DNA of 64,000 bases, taken from positions 14,394,214 to 14,458,213 of the forward strand of contig CM061138.1 in assembly GCA_030789695.1 (NCBI GenBank). The letters are read 5' to 3'. The notes under the pieces were generated by a model. The model did not search any database, was not told the origin of the DNA, and saw only the letters and a program-made list of their open reading frames with translations. The DNA is from Scilla litardierei. Taxonomy: Eukaryota > Streptophyta > Magnoliopsida > Asparagales > Asparagaceae. This document shows, piece by piece, positions 1 to 10,471 of this stretch. The position numbers were made by a program, and so were the translations under genes. How positions within the stretch are numbered: position 1 is the first letter of the stretch; every line of letters starts with the position of its first letter.

Positions 1-1720
1 CGACATCGTCGATGGTTGGAGCTCATGGCGGATTATGAGATTAATTTGCAGTATCACCCTGGCAAGGTGAATGTGGTTTCTGATGCGCTTAGTAGGCTTC
101 TAGTGGTGAAGATTTTGACCTCGCAGTAGAGATTGCAGCAGGATTTTTGCGAGTCTGGTGTGGAGATTGTTCTTCCTGGGGAGGCTTCTTCGTTGATGTG
201 TATGCAGATACAGTCGACGATTGTGGATCGGGTCAAGGTTGGCCAGGCTGAGGATCCAAAGCTGGTGAAGATTCGGGAGCAGGTGGAAGCCGGTCTGCGG
301 ACTGACTTTTTGATTCATGAGGATGGCTCGCTGAGATTTGGAGCCAGGTTGTGTGTGCCAGCTGGGGATATCAGAGAGGAGTTGATGGTGGAGGCACATA
401 GTTCGCCGTATTCTGTGCATCCTGGTGGGACCAAGATGTACAAGGATCTTCGTCTGAACTATTGGTGGCATGGTATGAAGAGGAGTGTGGCTCGGAGTGT
501 AGCCAAGTGTTTGGTTTGCCAGCAAGTAAAGGCGGAGCATTAGCGTACGGCAGGGTTGCTGCAACCGCTTTTGATTCTGGAGTGGAAGTGGCAACACATC
601 ACTATGGATTTCGTGACTGGACTACCTCGGAGTCCGAAGCGGAATGACGCGATTTGGGTGATCGTAGATCGATTGACCAAATCCGCGCACTTTATTCCAT
701 TCCGAGTGGGACAGTCCACTAAGGCGCTAGCGATGAGATATATGGAGGTAAATTCTTTTACTCTCCGTTTTTATTTTCTTTTCCTAGTTTGGATAGTGAT
801 GTAACGTGAATCGTGCAGGAGATCATACGACTTCACGGAGTCCCCGTGAGCATCGTGTCGGACAGAGACATGAGGTTCACATCTCAGTTCTGGCAGAGTT
901 TGCAGAAGAGTTTGGGTACGCGTCTGAGTTTCAGCACGGCATACCACCCGCAGACGGATGGCCAATCCGAGAGGACGATTCAGATCTTGGAGGACATGCT
1001 GAGGGCGTGCATGTTGGATTTCAAGGGTTCGTGGGAGGACCATCTACATCTGGTAGAGTTCTCTTACAACAACAGCTTCCAGGCGAGTATTGGCATGGCG
1101 CCTTTTGCCGCGTTGTATGGGAGGAAATGTCGATCGCCATTGAGTTGGGATGACGTTGGTGATCGGGAGCTGTTGGGACCTGAGATGATTGTGGAGGCTG
1201 TGGATGTTGTCAGGAACATTCGGGAGAGGTTGAGAATTGCTCAGGGACCGTTTTAAGCATTGGGCGGATGCTAAACGTCGTCCTTTGGAGTTTCAGCCGG
1301 GCGACCATGTGTTCTTGAGGATTTCCCCGAATCGTGGTGTGATTCGCTTTGGGAAGCGAGGGAAGTTGAGCCCGCGATACATTGGACCGTTTGACATTCT
1401 GGAGAGAGTTGGCGAGGTAGCCTACCGCTTAGCCTTGCCGCCATCTTTGGAAGGGTTCACAATGTTTTCCACGTGTCGCAGCTTCGTCGATACATTAGCG
1501 ATCCATCTCATGCCGTGGATTTCTCGGAGATTACCGTTCGCCCAGATATGACGTATGACCAGCAGCCAGTGCAGATTTTGGACAGGCGTCAGAAGTCACT
1601 TCGGAACAAGATTGTCAATCTTGTGAGGGTGATATGACGACACGGCTCGCCTGGGGAGTCTACTTGGGAGAATGAGGATGAGATGCGAGAGCGCTACCCA
1701 CTTTTATTTCCGGACACGTG
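1..1720 (+). pseudogene. Tekay/Del-type Ty3/gypsy pol, 3' part, broken
   Basis: This is the C-terminal part of a chromovirus polyprotein; the gag, protease and RT lie outside the window. In frame 1 it starts in the RNase H tail (residues like [15 protein letters not shown]), then gives the integrase zinc finger (H..H..C..C ending CLVCQQVKAEH near 430-540), then the integrase core (TMDFVTGLPRS, ISDGG-type SDRDMRF, and the [10 protein letters not shown] region carrying the catalytic Glu). The last part, about 1550-1715, resembles a degenerate chromodomain (PVQILDRRQKSLRNK, then STWENEDEMRERYP). Frame 1 is interrupted by TAG at 127-129 and 541-543; the second replaces an expected Gln. A one-base insertion near 1240 and a one-base loss near 1460 shift the frame. 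An intron at 748-818 must be removed to join the two core exons. The element is not autonomous. The chromodomain and the purine tract support the Tekay/Del call. Confidence 0.88.
748..818 (+). other. Spliceosomal-type intron in integrase
   Basis: The integrase frame before 747 ends ...RYME and resumes at 819 with [15 protein letters not shown]. The 71 bases between begin GTAAAT and end TGCAG, lie between codons (phase 0), are T-rich, and are absent from the expected protein. Removing them restores a continuous integrase core across a highly conserved stretch. I infer a genuine intron, or an intron-like insertion with exact splice sites. Confidence 0.75.
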
Positions 1721-1752
1721 AGTGTTGGGAAATTCCGAGGACGGAATTTTTC

Positions 1753-1767
1753 TTAAGTTGGGGAGGA
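1753..1767 (+). other. Polypurine tract of the Tekay element
   Basis: The run TTAAGTTGGGGAGGA lies directly before TGTAACGA, the start of the 3' LTR. A G-rich purine tract abutting a TG dinucleotide is the usual plus-strand primer site of Ty3/gypsy elements. Confidence 0.8.
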
Positions 1768-2062
1768 TGTAACGACTGGTTTTCATGTATCTGGATTTAT
1801 TATATCATATTATATGTTTTGGTGGATTTCCTCCTCATGTGTGGTTTTTCGTCTCCGTAGCTTTCATTTTCGATCGTTTCGTCGCGATTTTCTAGCTTCT
1901 TCCTTGGAATCGTCGATTTTGGAGTAAGTCATTCGTGACGGGCTTCATATCGGTCATATCTTATTGTTAGATCAAGCCTAGGAGTCTTAGGAATCGATCC
2001 CGGAGCTTCGCAGCTCCATTTCGGAACTTTCTGTGCACGTTAGCCGGTGTAAGAAGGGGAAC

Positions 2063-2455
2063 TGACCGACTAGATGATGATTTAGTCGGTCGGTAAACCT
2101 TCATGGACCGACTAGTGGGCTTTGTAAATTTCTCAGGAGTTACTGTTTATCGTTAGTCGGTCTAAGAACGTTCGTCGACCGACTAGGTTGCAAACTAGTC
2201 GGTCAGCAATCGTTCTTTAACCGACTAGCTCTATGATCATTTTGATACCAAGTACTATTCATTCTTAGTCGGTCTAAGAACGTTCATCGACCGACTAGAT
2301 GACAAACTAGTCGGTCAGTAGTTGTTCTTTGACCGACTAAATCTAAATCCTATTTTTGTACAGGAGTTACTGTTTGGACGTAGTCGGTCTGCGTTGGTCA
2401 ACCGACCGACTAGTTCACAAACTAGGTCGGTCAGTGGTTGCTCTTTGACCGACTA
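2063..2455. repeat. CCGACTAG/CTAGTCGG palindrome array in the LTR U3
   Basis: At least three imperfect tandem units of about 112 bases start near 2155, 2269 and 2380, and a partial unit starts near 2063. Each carries AGTCGGTC on one strand and GACCGACT as its complement a few tens of bases away, often as CCGACTAG...CTAGTCGG. The block ends about 45 bases before the TATA box, the usual place for LTR enhancers. Confidence 0.85.
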
Positions 2456-2500
2456 ATCAATGTCGAAACCCTAATTTCTGGGCAGCCGCCGGATTCTTCC

Positions 2501-2508
2501 TATAAATA
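2501..2508 (+). promoter_or_regulatory. TATA box of the Tekay LTR
   Basis: TATAAATA lies directly downstream of the palindrome array and upstream of a CT-rich leader. Its position fits the LTR promoter. The transcription start would lie about 30 bases further on. Confidence 0.7.
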
Positions 2509-3118
2509 GACCCGATCTCTTTCACTTTCTTTCTTTTCTCCTGAGCCATTGTCTTCCCCAAATCCTTCTCCATCTTCCCCAAACCCTTCCTCCTTCATCT
2601 CAAGCCTATCTCCACCATCCCAAGCTCCATCTCACCTCCATTGGCCAAGCTTCAATCTCCTCTTCAAAACCCCCAAAAATCCCCAAAACCCCATTTCTCC
2701 AGATTTTCCCCATCCATTCCAGATCTGAACCCTAGGTTGCCCGGATCGTTTCTTCCGTCGCCGTGCTTGCTCGACATCATTATTCCGCTCCGGTACGGTA
2801 ATAAATCGATCTCTTAATGTTTTCATAACCCATTGTGTTTTTGTGAAACCCTAATAAAACTAGGTTGGATGTTGTTCTAATATTGTTTTGCCATGGCAGC
2901 GATCTCATCGCCGTAGTTAGCATTAGTGTGACGGCCTCGTTGATCGTCATCCTCGGTGCTAGGCAAGTGAAACTTGCATCTCTTGATTTGGGCCATGTCT
3001 TAGGCCATTACCTTACTTTAGCGTAAAAGAGACTAGACGGTGAAAGGATAGCCGTCTGGACGCCATTGACCTAGCTTGACAACGAAGCTTGGTCCGTCAC
3101 CTTCATCATGCTTGTATG

Positions 3119-3300
3119 TCACGTTTAAATTCAATTAACGGTACGCGTATTAACTGTTCATGTCATCCATGCATCTTTAACTGCCATGTTTAATTTACAT
3201 TAACGGTACGCGAATATCTGTTCATGTCATTGCATTTAGCCTGTCATGTTTAAATTCAATTAACGGTACGCGAATATCTGCTCATATCATTGCATGCTTG
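3119..3300. repeat. Three tandem units of about 60 bases
   Basis: Three successive units share TTAACGGTACGCG and a following CTGTTCAT-type stretch ending in GCATG or TGCAT, starting near 3119, 3185 and 3244. They lie in the transcribed part of the Tekay LTR. No function is evident. Confidence 0.75.
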
Positions 3301-3430
3301 AACACTCATCGTGATTGCGTAGCATCGCTACATACTAGTGCTACTTGTTCCGGCTAGGCACCCGTTTTGCCGGCACAACCCTAGGCCAATTACAAATCTG
3401 GCTCGTGGTCCAGAAAACGAGCTCAATACA

Positions 3431-3540
3431 GCCTGCGGGCAATAGGGCACTCGCCTGTGCGTGAGTGATCCCTTGTACTTGAATAGCAGCCTGAGGGCAA
3501 TAGGGCGCTCACATGTGTGTGGGTGATCCCTTGTACTTGT
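3431..3540. repeat. Two tandem units of about 55-60 bases
   Basis: CAGCCTGCGGGCAATAGGGC at 3430 recurs as CAGCCTGAGGGCAATAGGGC near 3487, and both units end GATCCCTTGTACTTG. They are internal to the Tekay LTR. Confidence 0.8.
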
Positions 3541-4340
3541 TACTTGACAATACATGTCACACCTACCACTTGTTGCTTACTACTTGTACTTCACTTGTTA
3601 CTTCCATACGATACTTTCCATGCCATGCACCATACTTTAACTGCTAGGTTGTTAGTTTACCTTTCTTTCAGTTTCCTTGCACAAGTCTTTCGACTTGCTG
3701 ACATGTGCCCCTTTTCTCTTTTGGGTGACACATGTTAGATCCCGAGCCTGAGTTTGTCGCTGAGGATGTGGTGTTTGCTGACGCTGAGTCAGAGCCCGCG
3801 TTGATCGAGGACTTCGTGGACACTAGAGATCAGTCTTAGTGTCATCGTAGAGCTTTCCCTTTTGCTTTAGACTGCTTTTAGTTATCGGTGCGTAGCACCC
3901 ATACTTTGTTGGTGTTTGTTGTGTTGGCCGTGTGTTAGGCCTTTAGACTCTTTCTTTTAGCCTGGTGGCTTTTCATAAATATAAAAAGAATTTTATGTGC
4001 CCATGATTTCGTAAGAATGTTAAATCGGCCCAGAGAAAGATTACCGTTCTATATCATTTTATGCGCACCTGTGGAAATAGACAAGGTGATGATTAGTGAG
4101 TTCAATGCATGCAAATTTAATTCGGCCCAAAGGAAGTTTTATTTTTGGCATGTTATTGTCATTGTTTGATTGCTACAACAAGATGTCAATAACTAGTTAA
4201 TAGATTATCCAAAGATAAATGTTGGGCTAGTGTGGGATGTCTTGAGATGGGAAAATAACATTAATTTGAATTTGGTGTTGTTTTGTTTAATACTCATATG
4301 AACATGTTACAATTATTTTCTTGTTCTCTTTTCGGCTATT

Positions 4341-5119
4341 ATTCCTGAAAATTTTCCTGCACATCTCAAATCTATTCCAGTATTTAATGGCTCTGACTTC
4401 AAAGCATGGAAGGAAAATCTTTTGATAATCCTCGGAGTCATGGATCTTGATCTGGCATTAAGGACTCATAGTCCTCCACCACTCACTGATGAGAGTACCT
4501 CTGATGAAAAGAGTGAGATGGAAGAGTGGAAGAGATCAAATCGCATGTGCCTTATGCTTGTGAAGAATGCCATTCCAGAAAATCTCAGGGGCTCTATTTC
4601 AGAGAAAATTGCCACAGCTAAATGGTTCCTTATTGAGCTTGAAAAGAGGTTTGTCAAGAATGAAAAGAGTGAGATTAGTACACTCTTGACAAACCTAACT
4701 TCAATGAAATATGAAGGTAAAGGGAACATAAGGACATATTGAAGATGTCTAATATTACTTCAAGGTGGAAAGCACTTGAGCTAGACCTCTATGAGGATCT
4801 GCTAGTGCATTTTGTTTTAATATCTCTTCCATCACAGTTTAGCCAGTTTAAGATGAGCTACAATCTGAAGGATGAGACTTGGTCTCTGGATGAGATCATC
4901 TCATACTGTGTCAAGGAAGAGGAAAGGCTTAAGCAAGAGATGACAGAAAGCATTCACCTGACCTCCACCTTCAACAAAAGGAAGAAGGATACTGAAGCTG
5001 CAGATACATCTTCTCAAAAGAAACAACAAATGGAACTGAAAAGTTCAGAAGGTAATGGTTGTTTCTTCTGCGGAGCTGAAGGGTATGTAAAGAAGAACTG
5101 CACAAATTATCACGCTTAG
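4341..5119 (+). pseudogene. Ty1/copia gag remnant
   Basis: The first frame (about 4341-4742) reads like a copia capsid N-terminus: a FNGSDFKAWKE-type start, then GVMDLDLALRTHSPP and a Lys/Glu-rich helical region. A frameshift near 4740 moves to a second frame that contains LVHFVLISLPSQFSQFKMSYN and ends with a nucleocapsid knuckle at 5071-5112, CX2C...GYVKKNC. That knuckle has Tyr where the CCHC histidine is expected. Both frames lack a proper start and the second ends in a stop directly after the knuckle. It is a dead gag with no intact product. Confidence 0.7.
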
Positions 5120-6483
5120 CATGCTAAAAAGGGTATGTTTCTTTAAGTTGGTTTAATTCTAAGTTAATTTCTTTTCCTGCAAACTTTGGTACTTATAGAC
5201 ACGTGATGGAAAGATCCTGGTATAACCATTCACATCATTGTGTCTATGCAGGATTGCCTAAGATGCCAAGAGCCAAATGATGGTGAAAGATACATCGAAA
5301 TGGGCAATGACAAGATGGTTCAAGTAAAAACAAATTAAATTTAGATTATTTCTTTTAAAGGCTAGATTGTATTTGAATTTTATGAGACTATTATGTAACG
5401 TTTTTAACGGAATTTGGATTTCTATTTCTGTTTTGAACAAATTCGGTTATCATTGTTCAATTATGAATGGAAAATTTGGTTGTCTCATGATTCAAAATCA
5501 GTTTATTCTGGCTCTTCAAAAGTTCATTATAATCTTCGTTTATATGGAAATGTTGCTTCATTTATTGAATTCCTGCATTTAAGTACATGTGTTATGAAGA
5601 AAGAATTAACAATTTAGAATTCAGCTATATGTTTGATTGCAGCTTATACCCTTAATAAAGTTTCAACAAATGAATCACTTGCATGTTTGGAGATGTCCAA
5701 CTAAGTTAAGGCCTTATAAGCCTAATACAGGACATAGTGCTAATGATTTTCTGGTTTTGTTGAATAATTTTAAAAGTTGATATTTTGTGTGATTTTACAT
5801 AATCCCACTATTAAGTTAGTTTACGAATTAGGAAATGCACATGTGTTGTTGGCATTGTTCAGGATGGTATTCCTGACATTGTTCAAGACACAATAAATTC
5901 AAGATAATGTTGCAATTCCTCCTATTCGGAAAATTGTTCATAATGACAAAACTCTGGCACCTCAAATAACTAATTGCCATTTCAGAAAATCCATTAAAGA
6001 GTTGAAATATTACATTGTAATTCTCAAGAACATATGGTTGACATTAGGATGATGGAAGTTCGACTTAAATCAAGTCATAAAAGTTCTACATCTCTAAAAT
6101 GGATTAATGCATTAATTAAGAAAGTCTTTGAACAATACTTAAAATCTTTTCTCATTGCCATAAGGTTTGAAACCTATTGATTGTAAATAGTTTTTTATAA
6201 TCAAAAGGAATTCAAAAGGGCATTAAGAAAAGATTTAAAGCGTATCACTCAAAGACTTTATATAGAAAAGAATGCATTAATTGTAAAGAGACTTTCTATT
6301 CAGTTTTCATAAAAGACTCTGTAAGGTTTATAATGGCATTAGTAGATCATTTCAATATCGTTAATGATATATTAAATTTCATTAAGTGATCACCTCGTTC
6401 GGTTTTGAGATGGTGTTTAATGATGTTGTATATCTTAAGTTCTGTGGGAGCATGTAATTTCTATAATATCTATGTGGTAATGA

Positions 6484-6744
6484 ATGTTACGTTATGTGGG
6501 AGACAAGTTTAGTCTCATTGATTGCCCCGAGAATCTACTTCAGAAGATTCCTTATATCTCACCAAGAGGGAGTCTAAAGTATGCTCAGTTTTATATGCAT
6601 TTGGTTATTGCATATATTACAGGTGTGTTGGGCAGATTGTTAAGTTCAGGAGTTGACCATTTGACAGCAGCCAAATGTGTCTTACTGTATTTATGGAGAA
6701 CAAAAGGGTTACATGTTCAAGGATCAGTAGTCAAAAAGGTTTGA
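6484..6744 (+). pseudogene. Ty1/copia RT-RNase H remnant
   Basis: The translation has KIPYISPRGSLKYAQF followed by TGVLGRLLSSGVDHLTAAK and LLYLWRTKGLHV. These match in order the conserved stretch between the copia RT and its RNase H (SAVGSLMYA, GRYQSNPG and YLQGTKD in typical members). It is 86 residues long and isolated by stops on both sides. The strand and position fit the gag upstream and the 3' LTR downstream. Confidence 0.6.
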
Positions 6745-7642
6745 GATCATTTTGGTATACTGACTCTGATTATTTATTGGATGCAAAGAATGTGTGAAAA
6801 TCTATGTTAGGCGCCATCTACTAGAAGAGATTTAAATGGTCCCCTTTATATAGTCTCTTCTGACATGGCTTTAGATTTCATATCATAGTATTTGCCATCC
6901 AAATCATGAAATATATCTGCATATTTGGTCACTATGCTGCAAATTAGGGATGGTGTTGAAACACCACACAGTTTATTTAGTGACAATGAAGTCTACAGTT
7001 TTATATTCCAGCAACAACAGGAACTCGACAAATATTCAGAGATCAAGTTCCTAGATTGTTGATTAATAATAGGAGTGTATAATTGTCTAATGAACACATC
7101 GGAACAAACCATGTAATTACGGATCCGTTATAATAAGGAAATGTCATCCAAAAGGTTTTGTGAGCTCGCTACTCATATGGATGTCATTTCATTAAGAACA
7201 TTCAGTTTTGTTGGAGTTTGTTCTTTTGGGTGCTCATATGATAGACAAAATTAAGTCTCCAGCTTAAGCTTGAGGTTATTTTCTGATCAGAAATAAAGTT
7301 TTCCGGTTCAGTTCGGCTTCACTCCGATTTTGGTTTGTTTATGATCTCACTAAGGTTAAGGAGGATCAGTTGGAAATAGACATGTTAGATCACATTACAT
7401 GTAATTTCCATGCCACACATCCACTTCATAATCCATGTCATTCTTTTGTATTAGCACAGTGACCACTGATGGGTCGAGCTGCAATTGCTGCGGCGAAGAT
7501 CTCCTTGATCCCTTGCTAATATAATTGATGGACCGGATTGTTTTTGACTCATTAAAGAAATGACAGTAAGTTAAGATCTTATTTGGTTGTATGCACAACG
7601 AAATATAATTATAAAGTTTAGCATATAGCCCAAGTGGGAGAT

Positions 7643-8110
7643 TGTTGGAACTTACCCAACTAAGTTGGATCTTAATCCAACATTGGGCTTATATGCGATA
7701 AATAATTATATGGTGCTACACTGTCATATTAAAGCCCAATGTATAAGTTATCTCATTTATTAAGTGAAGTGGGCTTAAATGAGTCATATAGGTTGTGAGC
7801 CTTTATGTGTGGTGAATATTGGGCTTCAATTTGTTGATGGCCGAATTGGAAACCCTAGCGCTATGGAGGCTAGCAAGTATATATATATATATATATATAT
7901 ATGCGATCATGATCCCCGGAGCACACGAACAAGTTAGCCGTCTTTTCTACGTCCCGTCGCTAGAAGAGAAACCGGGAGAAAGCCAAAGGATTTCTCCAAC
8001 GGTTGATTCGTGCTGTTCTGGAAGATCATCCGCTACGTTATCGTCAGGATATCTTTCAGACTATTAGCTATAGATTCAGGTACGCTTCCGCATATCAGAG
8101 AAGATAACGT
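7643..8110 (+). mobile_element. 3' LTR of the decayed copia element (right end approximate)
   Basis: CAAGTGGGAGAT directly precedes TGTTGGAACTTACC, a typical copia purine tract and LTR start. The stretch includes a (TA)n run at 7878-7902 and a GC-richer leader. It ends roughly 100-200 bases upstream of the zinc-finger gene, so its promoter could influence that gene. Confidence 0.65.
7878..7902. repeat. (TA)n microsatellite
   Basis: About twelve TA units lie inside the copia LTR. The run could double as a TATA element for the LTR. Confidence 0.9.
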
Positions 8111-8210
8111 TTTAAGATTCAGCATGTGTTTTATCTAGATCTGTGTTATTTGGTTTGTACGCACATCTAAATCTTTAGATCTCACCGCTTCTTTATTTAG
8201 AAAACTCAAA

Positions 8211-8522
8211 ATGCCCATCAGTCACGTCCTTGATTTATTCTCCTCTTTTGCTTCATCTCGCAGCCTCCGAACCCAAAAGACCCCACTTCATATTTTTCTT
8301 TGGTCTCTACAATGGCAGAAACAAGTCCATCAAGAAACACCCAGAAGAAATCTCAGGCAGCAGCAGCAGAGAGCTCGCCCTCAAGAACAGCTCTTACAAG
8401 CTTCTTCAGCTGCATATATCATCGTAAAAAAGCAGTGGAGGAGGAGAAGTGCAAGAGGATTGGATGCACCGGCTCTCTCTGCCACCTCAAGGACACATCT
8501 AATGTCATGCAGAGGCCAGTAA
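8211..8522 (+). other. Upstream ATG and overlapping uORF of the zinc-finger gene
   Basis: An ATG at 8211 lies 101 bases before the main start at 8312, in another frame. Its reading frame stays open across the main ATG to 8522, giving 103 codons. If transcripts start upstream of 8211, as they would from the copia LTR, this frame would compete with the main ORF. The peptide is Arg/Gln-rich with no recognisable domain and is probably not a functional protein. Confidence 0.35.
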
Positions 8523-9514
8523 ACCCCACTGAAATTTCGAAGAGGAGAGCCTCAACCAGCACTTGCAAGGCTCCTCTGAGAGAGATCAGTGGAGTGGTCT
8601 CGAACCCAACTCCTTCGATTTCCTCGAATTCTTCGGTTGGTGGGTCTTTTAGAGCGAGGCGTTTGAGGAGGCTGTCTGGATGTTACGAGTGCCATATGGT
8701 GGTCGATCCAATCAGTGGAGTTCCAAGGGATTCTTTTTCACTGAGGCCTACCATCTGCACCTGTCCCGACTGTGGGGAGATCTTTGTCAAAGCTGAGAGC
8801 TTGGAGTTTCATCAGTCAGTGAGGCATGCTGGTAAAAATCTCTGCATTTTTTTATTGGCTTCTCTGTTAGTTTTTGTTCTGGTCAAATTTATTTCACCTG
8901 TCTCAACTTCAGTATCAGAACTTGGCCCTGAAGACACAAGCAGAAACGTAGTAGAGATCATATTCCAATCGAGCTGGCTCAAGAAACAAACCCCAGTCTG
9001 CAAGATTGACAGGATCCTCAAGGTTCACAACACAAAGAAGACCATAGCAGGCTTCGAAGAATACCGCGATTCCATCAAGAACAAGGCCAGCAGGCTCGCC
9101 AAGAAGCATCCCAGGTGCGCTGCGGACGGCAATGAGCTCCTCAGGTTCCGCTGCACGACGTTCACGTGCTCTCTCGGGCTGAACGGCTCGTCGACCCTCT
9201 GCGATTCGGTCCCTCGTTGCCGGGCATGCGGCATCATCCGAGACGGGGTAAAGCCTGATTCGGCCGGGGGGATTCAAACGATGGCTACGAGCGGGAGAGC
9301 TCACGGCACCGTTCGGGCTTTGTCGGATGGCGAGAGGAGGGCAATGCTGGTGTGTAGGGTGATTGCAGGGAGGGTGAGGAGGAGCCAGGATGCCACTGAG
9401 GAGTGTGATTCAGTTGCTGGGACGAGTGTGGTGTACTCTAACTTGGATGAGCTGCTTGTGTTCAATCCTAAAGCTATTCTTCCATGCTTTGTTGTAATCT
9501 ACAGAGATCTCTAG
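8312..9514 (+). CDS. C2H2 zinc-finger family protein, two exons
   Basis: This is the clearest host gene in the window. Exon 1 is 8312-8831 and exon 2 is 8913-9514; splicing gives 373 residues. The start is the first ATG in frame; four codons of open frame before it begin with TTG. The N-terminus is Ser/Ala/Lys-rich with a small Cys cluster (residues 47-57). A single plant-type C2H2 finger follows, CX2CX12HX4H, using C151, C154, H167 and H172. A long conserved C-terminal domain follows (SELGPEDTSRN, IIFQSSWLKK, KIDRILKVHN, HPRCAADGNELLRF, TFTCSLGLNG, SGRAH, VCRVIAGRV, SNLDELLVFNP, ILPCFVVIY). This is the layout of a small uncharacterised Arabidopsis C2H2 family. Known members have no established reaction; nuclear nucleic-acid binding is an inference from the finger. 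No frameshift or stop is present. A copia LTR ends just upstream. Confidence 0.88.
   Translation: MAETSPSRNTQKKSQAAAAESSPSRTALTSFFSCIYHRKKAVEEEKCKRIGCTGSLCHLKDTSNVMQRPVNPTEISKRRASTSTCKAPLREISGVVSNPTPSISSNSSVGGSFRARRLRRLSGCYECHMVVDPISGVPRDSFSLRPTICTCPDCGEIFVKAESLEFHQSVRHAGKNLCIFLLASLLVFVLVKFISPVSTSVSELGPEDTSRNVVEIIFQSSWLKKQTPVCKIDRILKVHNTKKTIAGFEEYRDSIKNKASRLAKKHPRCAADGNELLRFRCTTFTCSLGLNGSSTLCDSVPRCRACGIIRDGVKPDSAGGIQTMATSGRAHGTVRALSDGERRAMLVCRVIAGRVRRSQDATEECDSVAGTSVVYSNLDELLVFNPKAILPCFVVIYRDL
8832..8912 (+). other. 81-base intron of the C2H2 gene, in phase and stop-free
   Basis: The bases run from GTAAAAATC to AACTTCAG. Splicing joins the first base of codon 174 (8831) to TA at 8913 and gives ...HQSVRHA-VSELGPED, the expected family sequence. 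The intron is a multiple of three with no stop, so retention would insert 27 mostly hydrophobic residues after the finger. Confidence 0.82.
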
Positions 9515-10315
9515 GCTCTGACTATGAATTAATGAATTATCTTAACTTCTTATGTTAGCTTGGTGCTAATTCACATATTTTTTTTTTGAAATTTTCGAGT
9601 TCTTGATTCGGTCTCCAACTTGGTGACTAATCTTGACTTGTCTTTATGGGATGCAGTTTTAAGTGGTTGTTGTTAGTGTTAACTAACATCTAATGCTCTC
9701 AGTCCTAAAGACAAGTGTGTCGTGTACTTGGTTGTTGTTTTGTGAGTGTTTGCAGTGAGCAAAGGGACTTTTTTGTATCATATGTTTGTTTGTTGACCAT
9801 CTAAACGATGAGATTTGAAAAGTCCGGAGTAATTGCTCGGAGTACATTTGTTGTTGTTGTCGTTGTTTTTTTCCTTGGACCATGGCGTCCGGTGCATTAG
9901 GATCTATGAAAAGCCCAGCTGCACATTGTCTCTTTCAAATGAATCAAATCTAACAGCCAAGCTGAATTTCCTTCAATTCTTTCACATGGGAAGTTAATCT
10001 CTTTTGATTAGTCAATGAGTCATCAGGCTCAACACAACAACGGAGAAGAGAAATAGAAAGCAGAGCTTCTTCTTTAGTGAGAGAAGTTTGTCTCATTCCA
10101 GATAAAATTGTGAGGGTTTCTTCAATGAGAGAAAATTACCATAAAGAGTGAAGTTAATCGAGAGAAGGAAAATCGTAATGAGTTCTTTTATTGCGGTGTT
10201 TACCTTGGGATATATTTATTTCCTTGAGAGAAATAGAAACTATTTTACTCTCCAATTTATACTCAATGATTTTTACTTTTTACTGTGATCAGTAAATCAC
10301 AAGAGCCTAGGTGAG
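9515..10315. other. Intergenic region downstream of the C2H2 gene
   Basis: AT-rich sequence holds the probable 3' untranslated region and terminator of the C2H2 gene, then unassigned DNA with many GAGA-type runs. No ORF with a recognisable domain or RNA gene is seen. Confidence 0.6.
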
Positions 10316-10332
10316 CGCGCGCACGCACACAG

Positions 10333-10381
<49 letters not shown>

Positions 10382-10400
10382 GAGTGAAAAGAGTGAGAGT
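10316..10400. repeat. Compound (CA)n(GA)n microsatellite
   Basis: GCGCGCGCAC runs into (CA)n, then (GA)n, then repeats of AGAGTGAAAAG. Open frames over this stretch are low-complexity artefacts. Confidence 0.95.
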
Positions 10401-10471
10401 GAAAAGAGTGGATTTTTTTTTGCGAAACAAAAAAGGAGAGAATTTTTTTCCATTGTACATTTTCAATATCA

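Larger units (their letters stand above)
1768..3990 (+). mobile_element. 3' LTR of the Tekay element (right end approximate)
   Basis: The LTR starts TGTAACGACTGG immediately after the purine tract. It has an upstream block of short palindromes (2063-2455), a TATA box at 2501, a transcribed pyrimidine-rich leader, and two sets of short tandem repeats further on. No second LTR copy is in the window, so the right end is estimated from the change to copia-like sequence after about 3990. No coding sequence is recognisable in it. Confidence 0.65.
4040..8110 (+). mobile_element. Decayed Ty1/copia element
   Basis: Gag-like sequence at 4341-5119, a short RT/RNase H remnant near 6484-6744 and a primer tract plus 3' LTR at 7632-8110 lie in copia order on the plus strand. 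Everything between 5120 and 6480 is AT-rich and full of stops; only scattered pol-like phrases survive. The 5' LTR cannot be delimited. Sequence at 4040-4340 is AT-rich leader without a recognisable gene. Confidence 0.65.

Noticed and set aside
8832..8912. Membrane span in the C2H2 protein
   Set aside because: The hydrophobic 27 residues are intronic; splice sites and the family sequence around the joint support removal.
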